NCBI GenBank assembly: GCA_008711295.1
Contig: VUYV01000122.1
Coordinates: forward strand, 1,865,172-1,929,171
Direction: 5' to 3'
DNA length: 64,000 bases
Origin: Anarhynchus alexandrinus
Taxonomy: Eukaryota; Chordata; Aves; Charadriiformes; Charadriidae
Shown here: in pieces, positions 22,601 to 32,985 of the stretch
Numbering within the stretch: the first letter of the stretch is position 1
Layout: each line of letters begins with the position of its first letter
Made by a program: the position numbers and the translations under genes
The notes under the pieces: generated by a model
Told to the model about the DNA's origin: nothing
Database searches by the model: none
Seen by the model: only the letters and a program-made list of their open reading frames with translations

Positions 22601-25134
22601 TTCATCCAATTCTTTCCATCCTCAAACTTCAGCAAAATTCATTTACAATGCACATTGCTTGTGTTTTTCCCACAGGAAAGAGTGCAGACATCCCAGAAGG
22701 AGAACTTACTATTACCACTTAACTTTGTTTTTTAATACCTAAGAGTTAGGCTCAGACTGTGTTTGGGTATACGATCTTCCATCTCTCTGTGGTACTGTAA
22801 AGCCAATATACTTGTGCAAATGTGGCTACATGGACAGTGAAAATGGGAAGTTTAAGATCCTCATTCCCCTCTATCATGGATATAGAACTCTGAGGCTGAA
22901 TATTTAATGTTATTTCTAATAAGCAGAAACAAAACTCATGATTTTAATAGTGTTTGTATATGCAGTGAGAGTCTCTACATAATGAAGCCAAAGAGTAGAT
23001 CTCCATGGATTTGATGTGCTTTAATTAGGCATTTTCTGAGTATGTTACAGTTTTTCGGTACTGTAAACTCAAGGAGGGTGAACAGAAGCAGCAAATGTGA
23101 CAATGGTTTTACTGGGGGGGCATATCCTTATAAAAGTTAGACCATCTGAAAGTTCTGAAGGAACTTGAAAAAGTAGTTTAAATTCCTATTTGAAAAGGAG
23201 AATTTTATTTTTAACACATAAATAGTACCACAGTGAATGAGAAACAGACGTGCTATTCTTTGCACAATTTTGACAAATGATTTTTACATACTTTGACCTG
23301 TTCCTATCAGCTGTAAGCATCTCTCTTGAGATATAGCATACACTCAGCTGACATTAGAGCAAAGAATATCCAATGATCTTCAGCAATTTAATCCCTAAAG
23401 TTCTGATTTATTGGTTAACCTTTTCCCTCCTGATTACATCTTGTACGTTAAACAATGTTTTCCTTTCTGTAGTTTTCTTTATTGCATCTCTTTAAATACA
23501 ACAAATCTTGATGTACAAGCAGTAGCCAGGAGATTACTGCATCCTGTATAGTTTTGCTTGAAATTAATTAGACAACAAGTCTCAATTAACTATACTTAAA
23601 TTGGCCCATTCATTTTCTCTGTAAAGGAACCAAAATGTTTTATGTATGTTGCATGTAGGTCATTGTTCGTTTCTGCTTTGGCTGAAGAATCAGCTAATGC
23701 AGACTGTCTCTGATCTCAAACTTCATTCAGTCTTAGCATAATTTAGTAATTTGTTGTCTAAGAGACTGTGCACTGTAACTAGAACTTTTCTCTTCCTACA
23801 AATAGTTTTAAATTACTTTACTGATCATTTTCTGCTCCTAATGCTAATCTCTGAGTTCCACTGAGTTACTGCTGCTTGTACAGAAAAAAGGAAAAGAAAA
23901 ATTATGTTCCCACTTCATTATATGTAAACATAAATAGAAAAAGGACACAACGGGTAGAAAAACAGTTGGTTTTCAAGTGTCTCCACTAGTACAGGGTGAC
24001 TAGTACAGGATATAGTGAAAAATAAAAAAGGAAAAAATCATACATAATCTCTTTCCTTTAGAATGCTTTATTTTCAATTACCTTCCTGTAACCAGCTCCC
24101 TTAGCTCCTGAAACACAAACTAATACAATGACATATTCTTCATTTCAGGGTAAAGAAAAAGTGTAGGAAGAGCTATGAACTGCAAGACTAAATTATAGAA
24201 GTTATCTGCATAAATTAATGTGTATCATATAATATGTAATTAACATGTATCCCCAAAGCAGAGAATGTTTGCAGCAACCAGCAGTAGTCGTGGTTTGTAA
24301 TTACTGTTTCAAGAAACAGATGAGCCTGTATTAAAGGTCTGGTGACTGATTAATGGAGATTTCTTACATACTGGGTAATCACCTGGCTACCAAGAAAGTG
24401 AGAAACATCTCTCCATCACTCTGTGTTTAAAAATAGAAATTTGTCCCAATTCTGTTTAAATATATATTTGTTCCAATATGGAATTAAAATAGCTTTTGCA
24501 GTCTTGAAATACTTATTTTTCTTTTGATCAACTCTAATCAAAACATTCAAAATATGTAACAAGCATTTCTTTGGTGTTGAAGTTGTCAGCCTCTCCCCTC
24601 ACATTTTTACGCGTGCTATTCTCCAGAGATAATGTAGTAGCTGCTAGGGAAATTTGAGACTTACCCTGTTTTCCAATATATATATCATGTGGTGTTAAAA
24701 TGACGAAATTTTCCTGATATTTCTTTCATGAAGACTTTTTAAGATATTTCCTAGGCCAAATGATAATGCTTAATGGTTTATGCTTAAAGAAATTCTTTAA
24801 TATATTTTTATTTTGTTATTCCCAGAGGAGAAACTTATTTTCTTCAGCCTCTGTAAGGAGGAACTCTGACTCAGTCTATTTTACCTAAAAAACTCTTTCC
24901 ACTTCCAATCCTGAAGTAGCATAAATTATACTTTAGCTTTCTTCAGCTTCTGCCCACAAATTATATAGCTCTGTCTCCATGTATTTAATTTTAACAATAC
25001 AAGATCTCCTTACAAACTACTGGGAAGGGATGTTTCATTATTCTAGTTTCTTCAGTGTAAGGTTGAGCCTTTTTATTTGATGAAGCAAAATAATTGTCCA
25101 TCTGACTTAAAGAAAATTCCCTGCCTGTGAACAG
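13700..25134. other. Unique AT-rich sequence without a supported gene
   Basis: About 11.4 kb. It contains long T runs (14461-14488, 15470-15482), a TAA/CAA-rich tract at 21661-21699 and an inverted repeat at 18063-18084. Open frames reach 121 codons (14343-14708, minus) but that one crosses poly(T), giving poly-Lys, and none has a recognisable domain. A strong acceptor-like tract ends at 22015 (TTCTTCCCTGCAG) but only about 22 codons follow. Confidence 0.55.
18063..18084. repeat. Perfect 10-bp inverted repeat, 2-nt spacer
   Basis: ATCTGCTTGG, then CA, then CCAAGCAGAT. It is a near-palindrome able to bind a symmetrical protein dimer or form a small cruciform. Nothing nearby tells what it does. 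Confidence 0.9.
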
Positions 25135-25340
25135 GTCAGTGATTCATATTCTACAGAAGTCAAGGTGGAACCTATTAATGAACACAATGTCTCGCAACTG
25201 AGCCCGCTTGATGATGTTCTTCAGAAAGAGTCACCTCATGAAAAGAGAGATACTGCTCTTAAAAGGATCTGGAAAGCTTGCTGTGACATTATTAAAATAC
25301 TCTATTTTTACATGAGGGTCAAGCTGGAACAGCTCCAGTG
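25135..25340 (+). other. Candidate 206-nt internal exon, gene not recognised
   Basis: The segment follows an AG (CCTGCCTGTGAACAG, a rather weak pyrimidine tract) and ends at CTCCAGTG before a full-consensus donor GTAAGT at 25341. The frame starting at 25135 is open throughout. Its composition is protein-like, with acidic and Ser-rich stretches and few rare residues. It contains a sumoylation-type motif (VKVE in STEVKVEPINEHN) and a basic/aromatic end (RIWKACCDIIKILYFYMR). I do not recognise a family. Seventy-seven open codons are not improbable by chance, and the acceptor is mediocre. It may be a real exon, a pseudo-exon or nothing. Confidence 0.22.
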
Positions 25341-28170
25341 GTAAGTCTGTGGCAGTCATCTTACAATGAGCACAGTAGGATAGGAAATGTCTCTTTGACT
25401 TCAATCCCATTAGTAACCTTCCACATGAGGGAGGTCTGCCAAAGGGTCTGTAATAGATTGCTTTTAGCATTGTTTTCTATTACACCTGTCATTATCTTGT
25501 GAGACTTCAGATCACAAGGTCTTTTCAACACATCTCAGATAGGTATCCGGCATGCCATTTTTTTTGCTTTGGATCTTGTTTGCTCTACTAATGGCAGGGT
25601 CTTTAAAAACAAAATCATTTGTTCCTGCTCATTAGTATTAGGCTGCATAAAGTACTGGGTTCAAGAGTTGTCATCTCTGATAGTTTCATGATTTTTTTGG
25701 CATCAAATGCTAAGGCTTTAAAAACGTGAATTATTGCTGTTAAATGTTCATAACATTTCGCTCGATAGTTCAGCAAAAGTGCAAATGTAGATGTCACAGA
25801 AGTTGTTAATAATTAATGCTTTTTAATACAAAAATGTTAAAAATTGGCTTGGATTTATTAAAATCTGCCCCAACTTTAAAGCGGTCATTTTGGCAGCAAT
25901 CTGATCCAATATGACCAAGAACACTGAGGGTCTTAATAGAGCTAGTTTTGTGATAAAAAGCTTCTATTAGTAATAGTGTTCACCCTTTAAATTGCCAAGT
26001 AAGAAATACTGCTAGGATATTACAATTTTTAACACTGCCTGATGTCACATGCTTTTAGGACTTTGATTATTGCAACTCATTTTTATTTAACATCTTCAAT
26101 TATCTTCTGCTGTCCCAGGAGATGGTAAAATGATGGTATTAAGATATTATTCCATGGATTACCTTTGTCCATCACTCTTCCTTTGTATTACATTGCCTTC
26201 AATTAAGCATTGTACCTATTACCAAGTGTTTACTGGAATTTGTATTTACCCTTTTTATATCAAGACTGCCTATATCGTCTCTGTTCCTGAAATGATTTTG
26301 TTCATGTTTCTGTGTTCCTTTAACCACACCGGTTGGAAGTGCCTTAGCAAAATGCAAATCTAATGCCCCAGTTCTTCCAGCTTTGAATCACCTTACATCT
26401 CCTTCATACCAACGCCTAATACCCAAGGCCCCTCAGTTCTTCTGAACCTACTCCGTAGTCTCTGCTCTCCCGCCTTTAAGCTTGTCTTCTCCTTCTCCAC
26501 ACAGGTGACCACAGCCTCATTCACTGCCTCTTTCCAGTCTGTTCAGACCCCTCCCATCCATTCTGCTGTCACCATCATCCCATCGACTCAAATATCCTTT
26601 CTCTACGATCCCCACTTCCTTCCATGCTCCATCCTTAACTTCTTCCAGCCTCGTCACCTCACACACCTTGGACCCCACCCTCTGATCGAGAGCTTCTCTG
26701 GTCTGTATAACTCCTAGGCCCTTTTTCCCGCTTGTGGCTGATTTCTCCCTCTTTTATATCTGCTCCTCACAGATGCTACTGCTGCCATGTTCTCCAGTAC
26801 TAATGGCTTGCTTCCTTTGCTGGCCACATCTACTTCCACAGCTACAAGGCTTCTGTTCTAAAAAAGGCTTCTGTTCTAAACAAAGATTAAAAATAAAAAG
26901 ACTCAGTCCCCTACCCAAATCCTCCCACATGAGCAGGACACATTTCCTAGGTGGATTACAGATTACTATCCTTATTTTGTTTGGCCCTTCATAGAGAAGG
27001 TAGGAGGTAAGGAAACAAGAGAGATTCCCTGCCATTATAACAACTGTTTAAATGACTTTTCAATGGCAGTTAGTGTAAACACAGATCTTGAGTTACTATA
27101 CCTTAAAAGAACAATTCATGGAGATGAGCAGGATGAAAAATAAACAAGAGCTCTGCCTTATATACAGTCCATTATCTAGCATTATAAGTCCGATAGGAAA
27201 ACCTAATGAATCCAGTAAGAGTTCCTGGTATAAAAACAATTTTAAGAATACAGAGAAAACCAAATTGTTGTACCATTAGAATAACAACTACCTGTGAAGG
27301 GAAACCTGCTGCACATACCTTCAACAGTGCTGCCTCACTATCTTCTCCCTCAACTACATTTTAGGAGTGCAAGCAGACTGCTGCCTACTAGAGGTACTAC
27401 CAGAGCGAGCTGATGATAGTTGTAGGTATTTTGCAACCAATTCTTGATTGCAAACCATTCATTGTTACAGTGATCATGCTGGGAGGTTGTATCTTTTTCA
27501 CAACATTTCCCATTATGTGTGGGAAGAAGCATCTTGCCCTTATGTTATCAACTATAGAAAATTGCTGAGTCAATGCGGTTCTTTTTTATTTTTCTGAAGT
27601 TGAACTTTAAAAAATATATCTGTTTGCCCAATATTAATTCTCACCTTGTGTAAAGTGATGGCTTATTAACTCATTTGTTTGTAGCTAAATCCTTCTATCA
27701 TTTTGTGCCTTTGTTTTTTTTCTGTACGAGAACCTAGGACAAGGATGTCAAAATGCCTCTGCTGCTGGTTGTCATCATTGATGTCGATAAATTTTAATCG
27801 CTGTACCTATTCTCCATTCTTAACTCATCTGAAATGTCAGTTTTTGTCACAACACAACCAGGTTCAAAACATCCTAAACTGACAAGTATATTAAAATTGG
27901 TGAGTCTCACTAGCATGAAGAAGGGAGAGAAGTATGTTATCTTTGGTATCCTATTTCTTATTTGTCTTGTGTGGTGAATCTCGAACTTTGGAAAGACCTT
28001 TCTGTACAGTCTCTGTAACTGCACTCTGCGACAGACTTTTGAATTGCATTAAATTATCTAAATTCAACTGAATAGTGGCAATCCAAAGCATTTTCTCCTG
28101 TTTCAACCAGTAGAAGAGTTTGAAATATAAGTACTTGTCGTTTAGTGTTTGTATAAAAGGCATTTCATTT
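25341..28170. other. Unique sequence, pyrimidine-rich stretch inside
   Basis: No gene supported. The part at about 26390-26870 is unusually C/T-rich on the plus strand and poor in G compared with its surroundings. Short open frames there contain many Ser, Pro and Thr simply because of this composition. Confidence 0.5.
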
Positions 28171-28708
28171 GTTGGATGAAAAGCTGGACATGAGCCAGCA
28201 ATGTGCATTTGCAGCCCAGAAAGCCAACTGCATCCTGGGCTGTATCAAACGAAGCATGGTCAGCAGGTCGAGGGAGGTGATTCTGCCCCTCTATCCTGTC
28301 CTCACAAGACTGCACCTGGAGTGCTGCATCAAGCTCTGGACCTGCTCCAACTTAAGAAGAACATGGACCTGTTGGAGCAAGTCCAGTAGAGAGCCACAGA
28401 AATGATTAGAGGGCNTGTTCTCACAAGACTGCACCTGGAGTGCTGCATCAAGCTCTGGACCTGCTCCAACTTAAGAAGAACATGGACCTGTTGGAGCAAG
28501 TCCAGTAGAGAGCCACAGAAATGATTAGAGGGCTGGGACACCTCTCCTACAAGGACAAGCTGGGAGAGTTGGAGTTGTTCAGCCCGGAGAAGAGAAGGCT
28601 CCAGGGAGACCTTAGTGCAGCCTTTCAATACTTGAAGGGGGCTTATAATGGGGAAAAACATTTTGCAGGGCCTGTTGTGATAGGACAAGGGGTAATGGTT
28701 TTAAACTA
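28171..28708 (+). pseudogene. CR1 ORF2 C-terminal fragment, decayed
   Basis: The product would be the C-terminal end of the CR1 reverse-transcriptase protein, which copies the element's RNA at the target site. The frame begins [20 protein letters not shown] and continues past [18 protein letters not shown]. It shifts near 28350, where [11 protein letters not shown] is found in another frame. A nonsense codon (CAG TAG) follows at about 28385. A third segment reads MIRGLGHLSYKDKLGELEL before another frame change after LKGAY. The duplication around the N also repeats the middle part. With no catalytic YADD region left, the copy is dead. Confidence 0.85.
28297..28533 (+). repeat. 118-bp direct duplication flanking an N, probable assembly artefact
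   Basis: Positions 28297-28414 and 28416-28533 are identical except for one base (C at 28300, T at 28419). A single N at 28415 separates them. A one-base gap with duplicated contig ends is a typical sign of two overlapping contig ends joined without merging. A true recent tandem duplication is the alternative. Confidence 0.85.
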
Positions 28709-28938
28709 AAAGAGGGTAGATTTAAGCTAGATAGAAGGAAGAAATTTTTTACAATGAAGGTGATGAAACACTGGAACAGATTGCCCAGAGAGGTGGTAGA
28801 TGCTCCACCCCTGGAAACATTCAAGGTCGGGTTGGATGGGGCTCTGAGCAACCTGATCTAGTTGAAGATGCCCCTGCTTATTGTAGGAGGGTTGGACTAG
28901 ATGACCTTTAAAGGTCTCTTCCAACCCAAACTATTCTA

Positions 28939-30387
28939 TTATTTTAACTGTATTTCCTTATGAAATTACTGCTTAATAGAATTATTTCATCGCCTGAAAT
29001 TTGTTTCATAGAACAACACTTCCTCCTATATTTGTGTGTGTCATGGTGTTTTTTTCTTTTCTTTGCTATTTTGATGTAAATACATACTACTAAAGACCCC
29101 TGGAAGACACTATAACAGTCATCTAACCATTTGTATTTTGTCATTATTTTTAAGGAACTGTTTAATTCATGTGTCTTGACTTGTTTGCCCCAGTCATGGC
29201 ACAGTAAAATAAAAGGGAAAATTGTTTCTTGGCTTGTTTTTGATAATGATCTTTTGGATAGTCTCACTTGCCTTTCAAAATAAGTTGATTGTTTTGTAAT
29301 TTATAGATGCTTGTGATTTGAATGTCCAGAGCCTCAAATCAGGTTAGGTATGAAAATTCACCTGGATTCAGTAGAGCAGCTTTTCTGTTCAGCAGAAATA
29401 TTTCTCACCACATCCATGCATGATTTGTTGTAAAGATGCAGAGTTCTTTCTTCCTATTCTCCTTTTTCTTGATGATAAATTGTTACTTTTCCTTCATAGT
29501 AGATAGTTAGCTACATAGACAGATAGCAGTCATGCAAGCAAGAGGGGTTTGTGGCCTTGAAATCTGCTTCACCTACAAGAGCTTTAAAATCAAGTATCAT
29601 TTATATTTGGAGGACAATGTTACTAGCTAACAGTTACTAGCTAACTTGTTAGACATTAGTCAGAAATCTTCAAACTAATCTATTCCTTTATTTCTTGCTG
29701 ATACCAGTTGTCTTGCCAGTTATTTGTTAACACTCTACTTTTCTAATCCCAGAGTGAAAGAGTCTTCTGTTCAAAGGAAGAGCCCGATCTTTTCTCTCTT
29801 ATCCTGCCATCTTTACAGGGGCTTGTCAGTGGTAGGACTGAACCTTTTTATACTGAATGACCAGTATAGATAATACAGGAACAGGCTATGAGGGACTTAA
29901 AAACTGAAGACAAGAGCTTATGTTTGTAAAATAAAATGACGAGGAACTGGTGAAGAGATGACAAAGACAAAGCAAAAGGCTTACGGAAATGATCTCTTCA
30001 GCAATGTTTTCTGGAGGAATATTGATCGTGTGAGATTGCATTTGTCAAGGCCAAAAGGAAAGGATTGCAGCTATTGATATATGATGAAACTTTAGACAAG
30101 TACTTTATCTGCAAAGGCAAGATGGGAAAGCGGTGTCTTAGACACCTGGTAAGGAACTATCTTCAAGTCTTCCACAGAAAATGAGAGTCTAAAGTCAGAA
30201 GTATCACCCATGGCTGAGTGAAGGGCAGGGTGTTGTCCACAGAAAGAAGATAACAGAAGGGCTTTGAGGAAGGGAAGGAGTAGAAGTAGAAGACTTTTGA
30301 GTTACTAAGGGATTGTGGTCCGAAACTTGAAAGGAAGACCTGAGGTGTAATGCAGAGTAATAATGTGCAGCACCAAATGCTGGTGTA
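28939..30387. other. Unique sequence, nothing recognised
   Basis: AT-rich sequence with no supported gene. A short tandem duplication (GTTACTAGCTAACA twice) lies at 29619-29645. Confidence 0.5.
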
Positions 30388-30540
30388 TCTGGGTTCTAAT
30401 TGTTTGGTTTCCAGCTCTGCAACAGGCCTCCTCTGGGCTCTTCAATAAGGCATTCAACCTTTCTGTGTCTTTGTTTCCCCATCTGCCAATGAATGATAAA
30501 AATCTAGTCCACAGGTGCGTTGTGTGGCTCGGTTAATTAA
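30388..30540 (+). repeat. MIR-like (CORE-SINE) remnant
   Basis: Colinear degraded MIR landmarks are visible: CTGGGTTCTAA, CCAGCTCTGCAAC, CATTCAACCTTTCTGTGTCT, TTGTTTCCCCATCTG, ATGATAAAAAT, and a GTTGTGTGG...TTAATTAA end. This order matches the tRNA-derived and CORE portions of MIR. The copy is old and diverged. Confidence 0.65.
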
Positions 30541-32534
30541 TATTTTGAGGGTTTTTTGCATTCGTCAGATGGCACAGCTATAGGAATGCTAAAGCTATTA
30601 GTTAGCAATCACCACTAAAAACAAGTAACACAGAAATAGCCCGTCTCTCTAAAGCGCTACATACTTAATGTAAATTACTTTGTGATATATATCAAAGTAC
30701 AGTTTTGTAACATAATAACCTGGGACCAGAATAAAAAAAAGATTGAAGCTCCCAAAAAGGCAGAAAAGCACATAGCAGGATTAACAAAAGCACATAAACA
30801 GGCAAGACATTTAACTCATTTTGAAAGACAGTGGCAGCTAGCCAGTGCCTGGTTAGGCATTTGTGTAAATCCTGTGGCATGCCTAGCTGCATCTTCAGAT
30901 GTCTCAGTGTAATTGCAAATCTGGCCCACACATCCCGAGCCACCAACTTTGAAGCCATTATCATGTTGTCCATAGCTGGTTAGAAGCTCTTCTGACTCTG
31001 TCCCTGGCCCCGTGGGATTCATTGTGATTAGGCCTCTCAACAGGTGATATCAGTGAGGAGACCTTTGAAATGGACTTTGAACTTGAAATATATCTGTTTT
31101 AACAAGAGGGGAAATTGTTATAGAAGTGAGGGGGGAAGCTGAGAGGGACGAAGAAGAGAACTCTCTGTGTCCTATTCAGTCAGCCTGCTGACATCCCCTC
31201 TTCCCAATAGCAACCTGAGTGGTCCTGCCTCTTAAATAAGGGTTCTCAAAGTTTTCTTTATTCAGGCAAAGTTGTGGGGCAGAACAGCTGGAAGCTTTGT
31301 CAACCTGTAACCACAGGCTGGGTTGCTCTGGATGCTCTGGACACGGCTCTCGACACAGTGCTGCAGCTGTGAGCAGCTGGCTGTGCTGCAGACAGCTGCA
31401 AGAAACCCCTGGCAGCGCACAGGTGGCTCTGTGCGCCATACGTGATCGGCCAGACAGGCTGTGGTTGAACAGGTACTTGGAGACCTGAGCCAGCTTCGCA
31501 CGTGAAACATCGCGTTCCCACCTCCCATCCTGCATTTTGCTGCTCCCATGTCATTTCAGCACGCTCAGGGGCTGGTGCTGGGGCAAAGGCATAAAATTTT
31601 TGTTTGAACTATTCCAAGTCTTTAGCATTGGGTATAAAAAAAAAAAAAAGATACAGTGCTTCTGGTTTTTATTTCATTATCAGCACGATGACAACAGCAA
31701 ATCCTTCAAAAAAATAATCTAGAAAAATTAGTACATAGAAAAGGCTGTATGATTTATTAACAGCAAAAAATCCTGACAAAAAGTGCTCTGAAATACTAAT
31801 CCACCTAGACAGAACCTAATGTCATGTTTCAGCTGAAGGAGATTGCTGGCCGCAGCAGGAATTAGGCACAACTAATAATATGGAATGTAAAATGAATGTT
31901 CATAGTATGCAAAAATGCATAAATAGGACATGAGTAGCTAAATTTCTAGAGAAATGAAGGAGAGTAGGAAAAAACCCCAGATATGCACTGGTCACATAAG
32001 TCTTGCTCACATTCTGGATTGATTTATTATAAATTTTAAGTATTTTAAGTGTTGATAGAATGTCCGTCCCCATCAATCATTTTAAAGGATTTACTGGGAA
32101 GTGCACAGATACTTAGAAATGTATTTTAACCTTGAGTTGTTGTGACTTTTATGCATCCTTTTCTTTCTTACCATCTTTGATCTGATTTATTTCCTCTAGC
32201 ATCTTTTCTCCCAATTCTAAATCCTTATTTCTAGTAATTTATAGTGCAATATAATTATGAAAAGAATTTTTAAGATTGATGTTATGTATTAATGGCTGTG
32301 GCTGTTTAACAAATCAGCCTGTTCTATTTGGATTTACTGTTGTGTACACAGTTTTGTAAGGAGTAAATTTTGTGCTTCTTGCTAGCTGCTAGTAACCTGT
32401 ATTTCATGTGTGCTCCCACATGACTTAGTCCAGCATCAGATGTTAAAAGAACAAACCAAGATTTTGTTAACTCATTACTGAGATAATTAATATTTCACTC
32501 ATTTGACAACAAAATATTTGGAGGAATCAGAACC
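30541..32534. other. Unique sequence; small GC-rich island at 31.27-31.56 kb
   Basis: The part at 31270-31560 is GC-richer than its surroundings, with several CTGCAG and CAGCTG motifs. Open frames of 84-119 codons on both strands exist there, which is a side effect of lower stop density. I recognise no domain. The rest is AT-rich and unremarkable. Confidence 0.5.
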
Positions 32535-32880
32535 GGAGCAGCACGAGACTAGTGTTTTTGGTCACAGAGCAAGACCAGAAGATGTCAGAACCAGGGTTTC
32601 TTAAGCAGGACAGGGAACCCCTGGCCAGAGAAGGTGGAGCACAGCAAGGCTGCTGGTCTACAGCTCCTGGTGAGGCTTTGCGTGGAGGCGCGCTTGCTAT
32701 TTGCCGGATTCATTTAGAATCAAAGGGAGCCGGGAGGGGTGTGTGTGGGGGTGTTGCCTGGGAGGACAAACTCCCCAGCAGCAGCCTGAGGAATGATTTG
32801 CATCCAGGGAGCGGGTTACAGGCCTGTAATTTGACAGATTGATATGGCACCCATTAATTAAACACTTTCTTTAACTGGAA
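32535..32880. other. GC-richer block, possible conserved non-coding element
   Basis: A change from GC-rich (with G-runs near 32730-32763) to an AT-rich stretch with a perfect octamer ATTTGCAT at about 32797, a TTTGACAG motif and TTAATTAAA. Clustered POU-, TALE- and homeodomain-like sites of this kind are frequent in developmental enhancers. This is only motif reading; no conservation data are available to me. The 96-codon plus-strand open frame has no recognisable domain. Confidence 0.25.
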
Positions 32881-32957
32881 AGCAGATTCCTTTCTTTCTA
32901 TTGTCATACATACAATCTAATCCTTCCCTGAATTCAAGTGCAGCTGATGCAAGTTAG

Positions 32958-32985
32958 GTTTTTTGTTTTGTTTTGTTTTGTTTTT
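32958..32985. repeat. (TTTTG)n microsatellite
   Basis: Four GTTTT units flanked by longer T runs. Confidence 0.85.

Larger units (their letters stand above)
28171..28938 (+). mobile_element. CR1 LINE fragment, sense, 3' portion
   Basis: A 5'-truncated CR1 copy. It covers the C-terminal part of ORF2 (from GATGAAAAGCTGGACATGAG at about 28176) and the 3'UTR with GACTAGATGACCTTTAAAGG near 28893, ending in the typical CCAACCCAAACTATTCTATT tail. It contains a 118-bp direct duplication around an N at 28415, described separately. Without that duplication the element would be about 650 bp. Confidence 0.93.

Noticed and set aside
28329..28688. 119-codon minus-strand open frame
   Set aside because: Antisense to the CR1 at 28.2-28.9 kb and built across the artefactual duplication and the N.
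31176..31554. Several overlapping open frames of 84-119 codons on both strands
   Set aside because: A small GC-rich island lowers stop density in all frames. No domain and no convincing splice or start signals.
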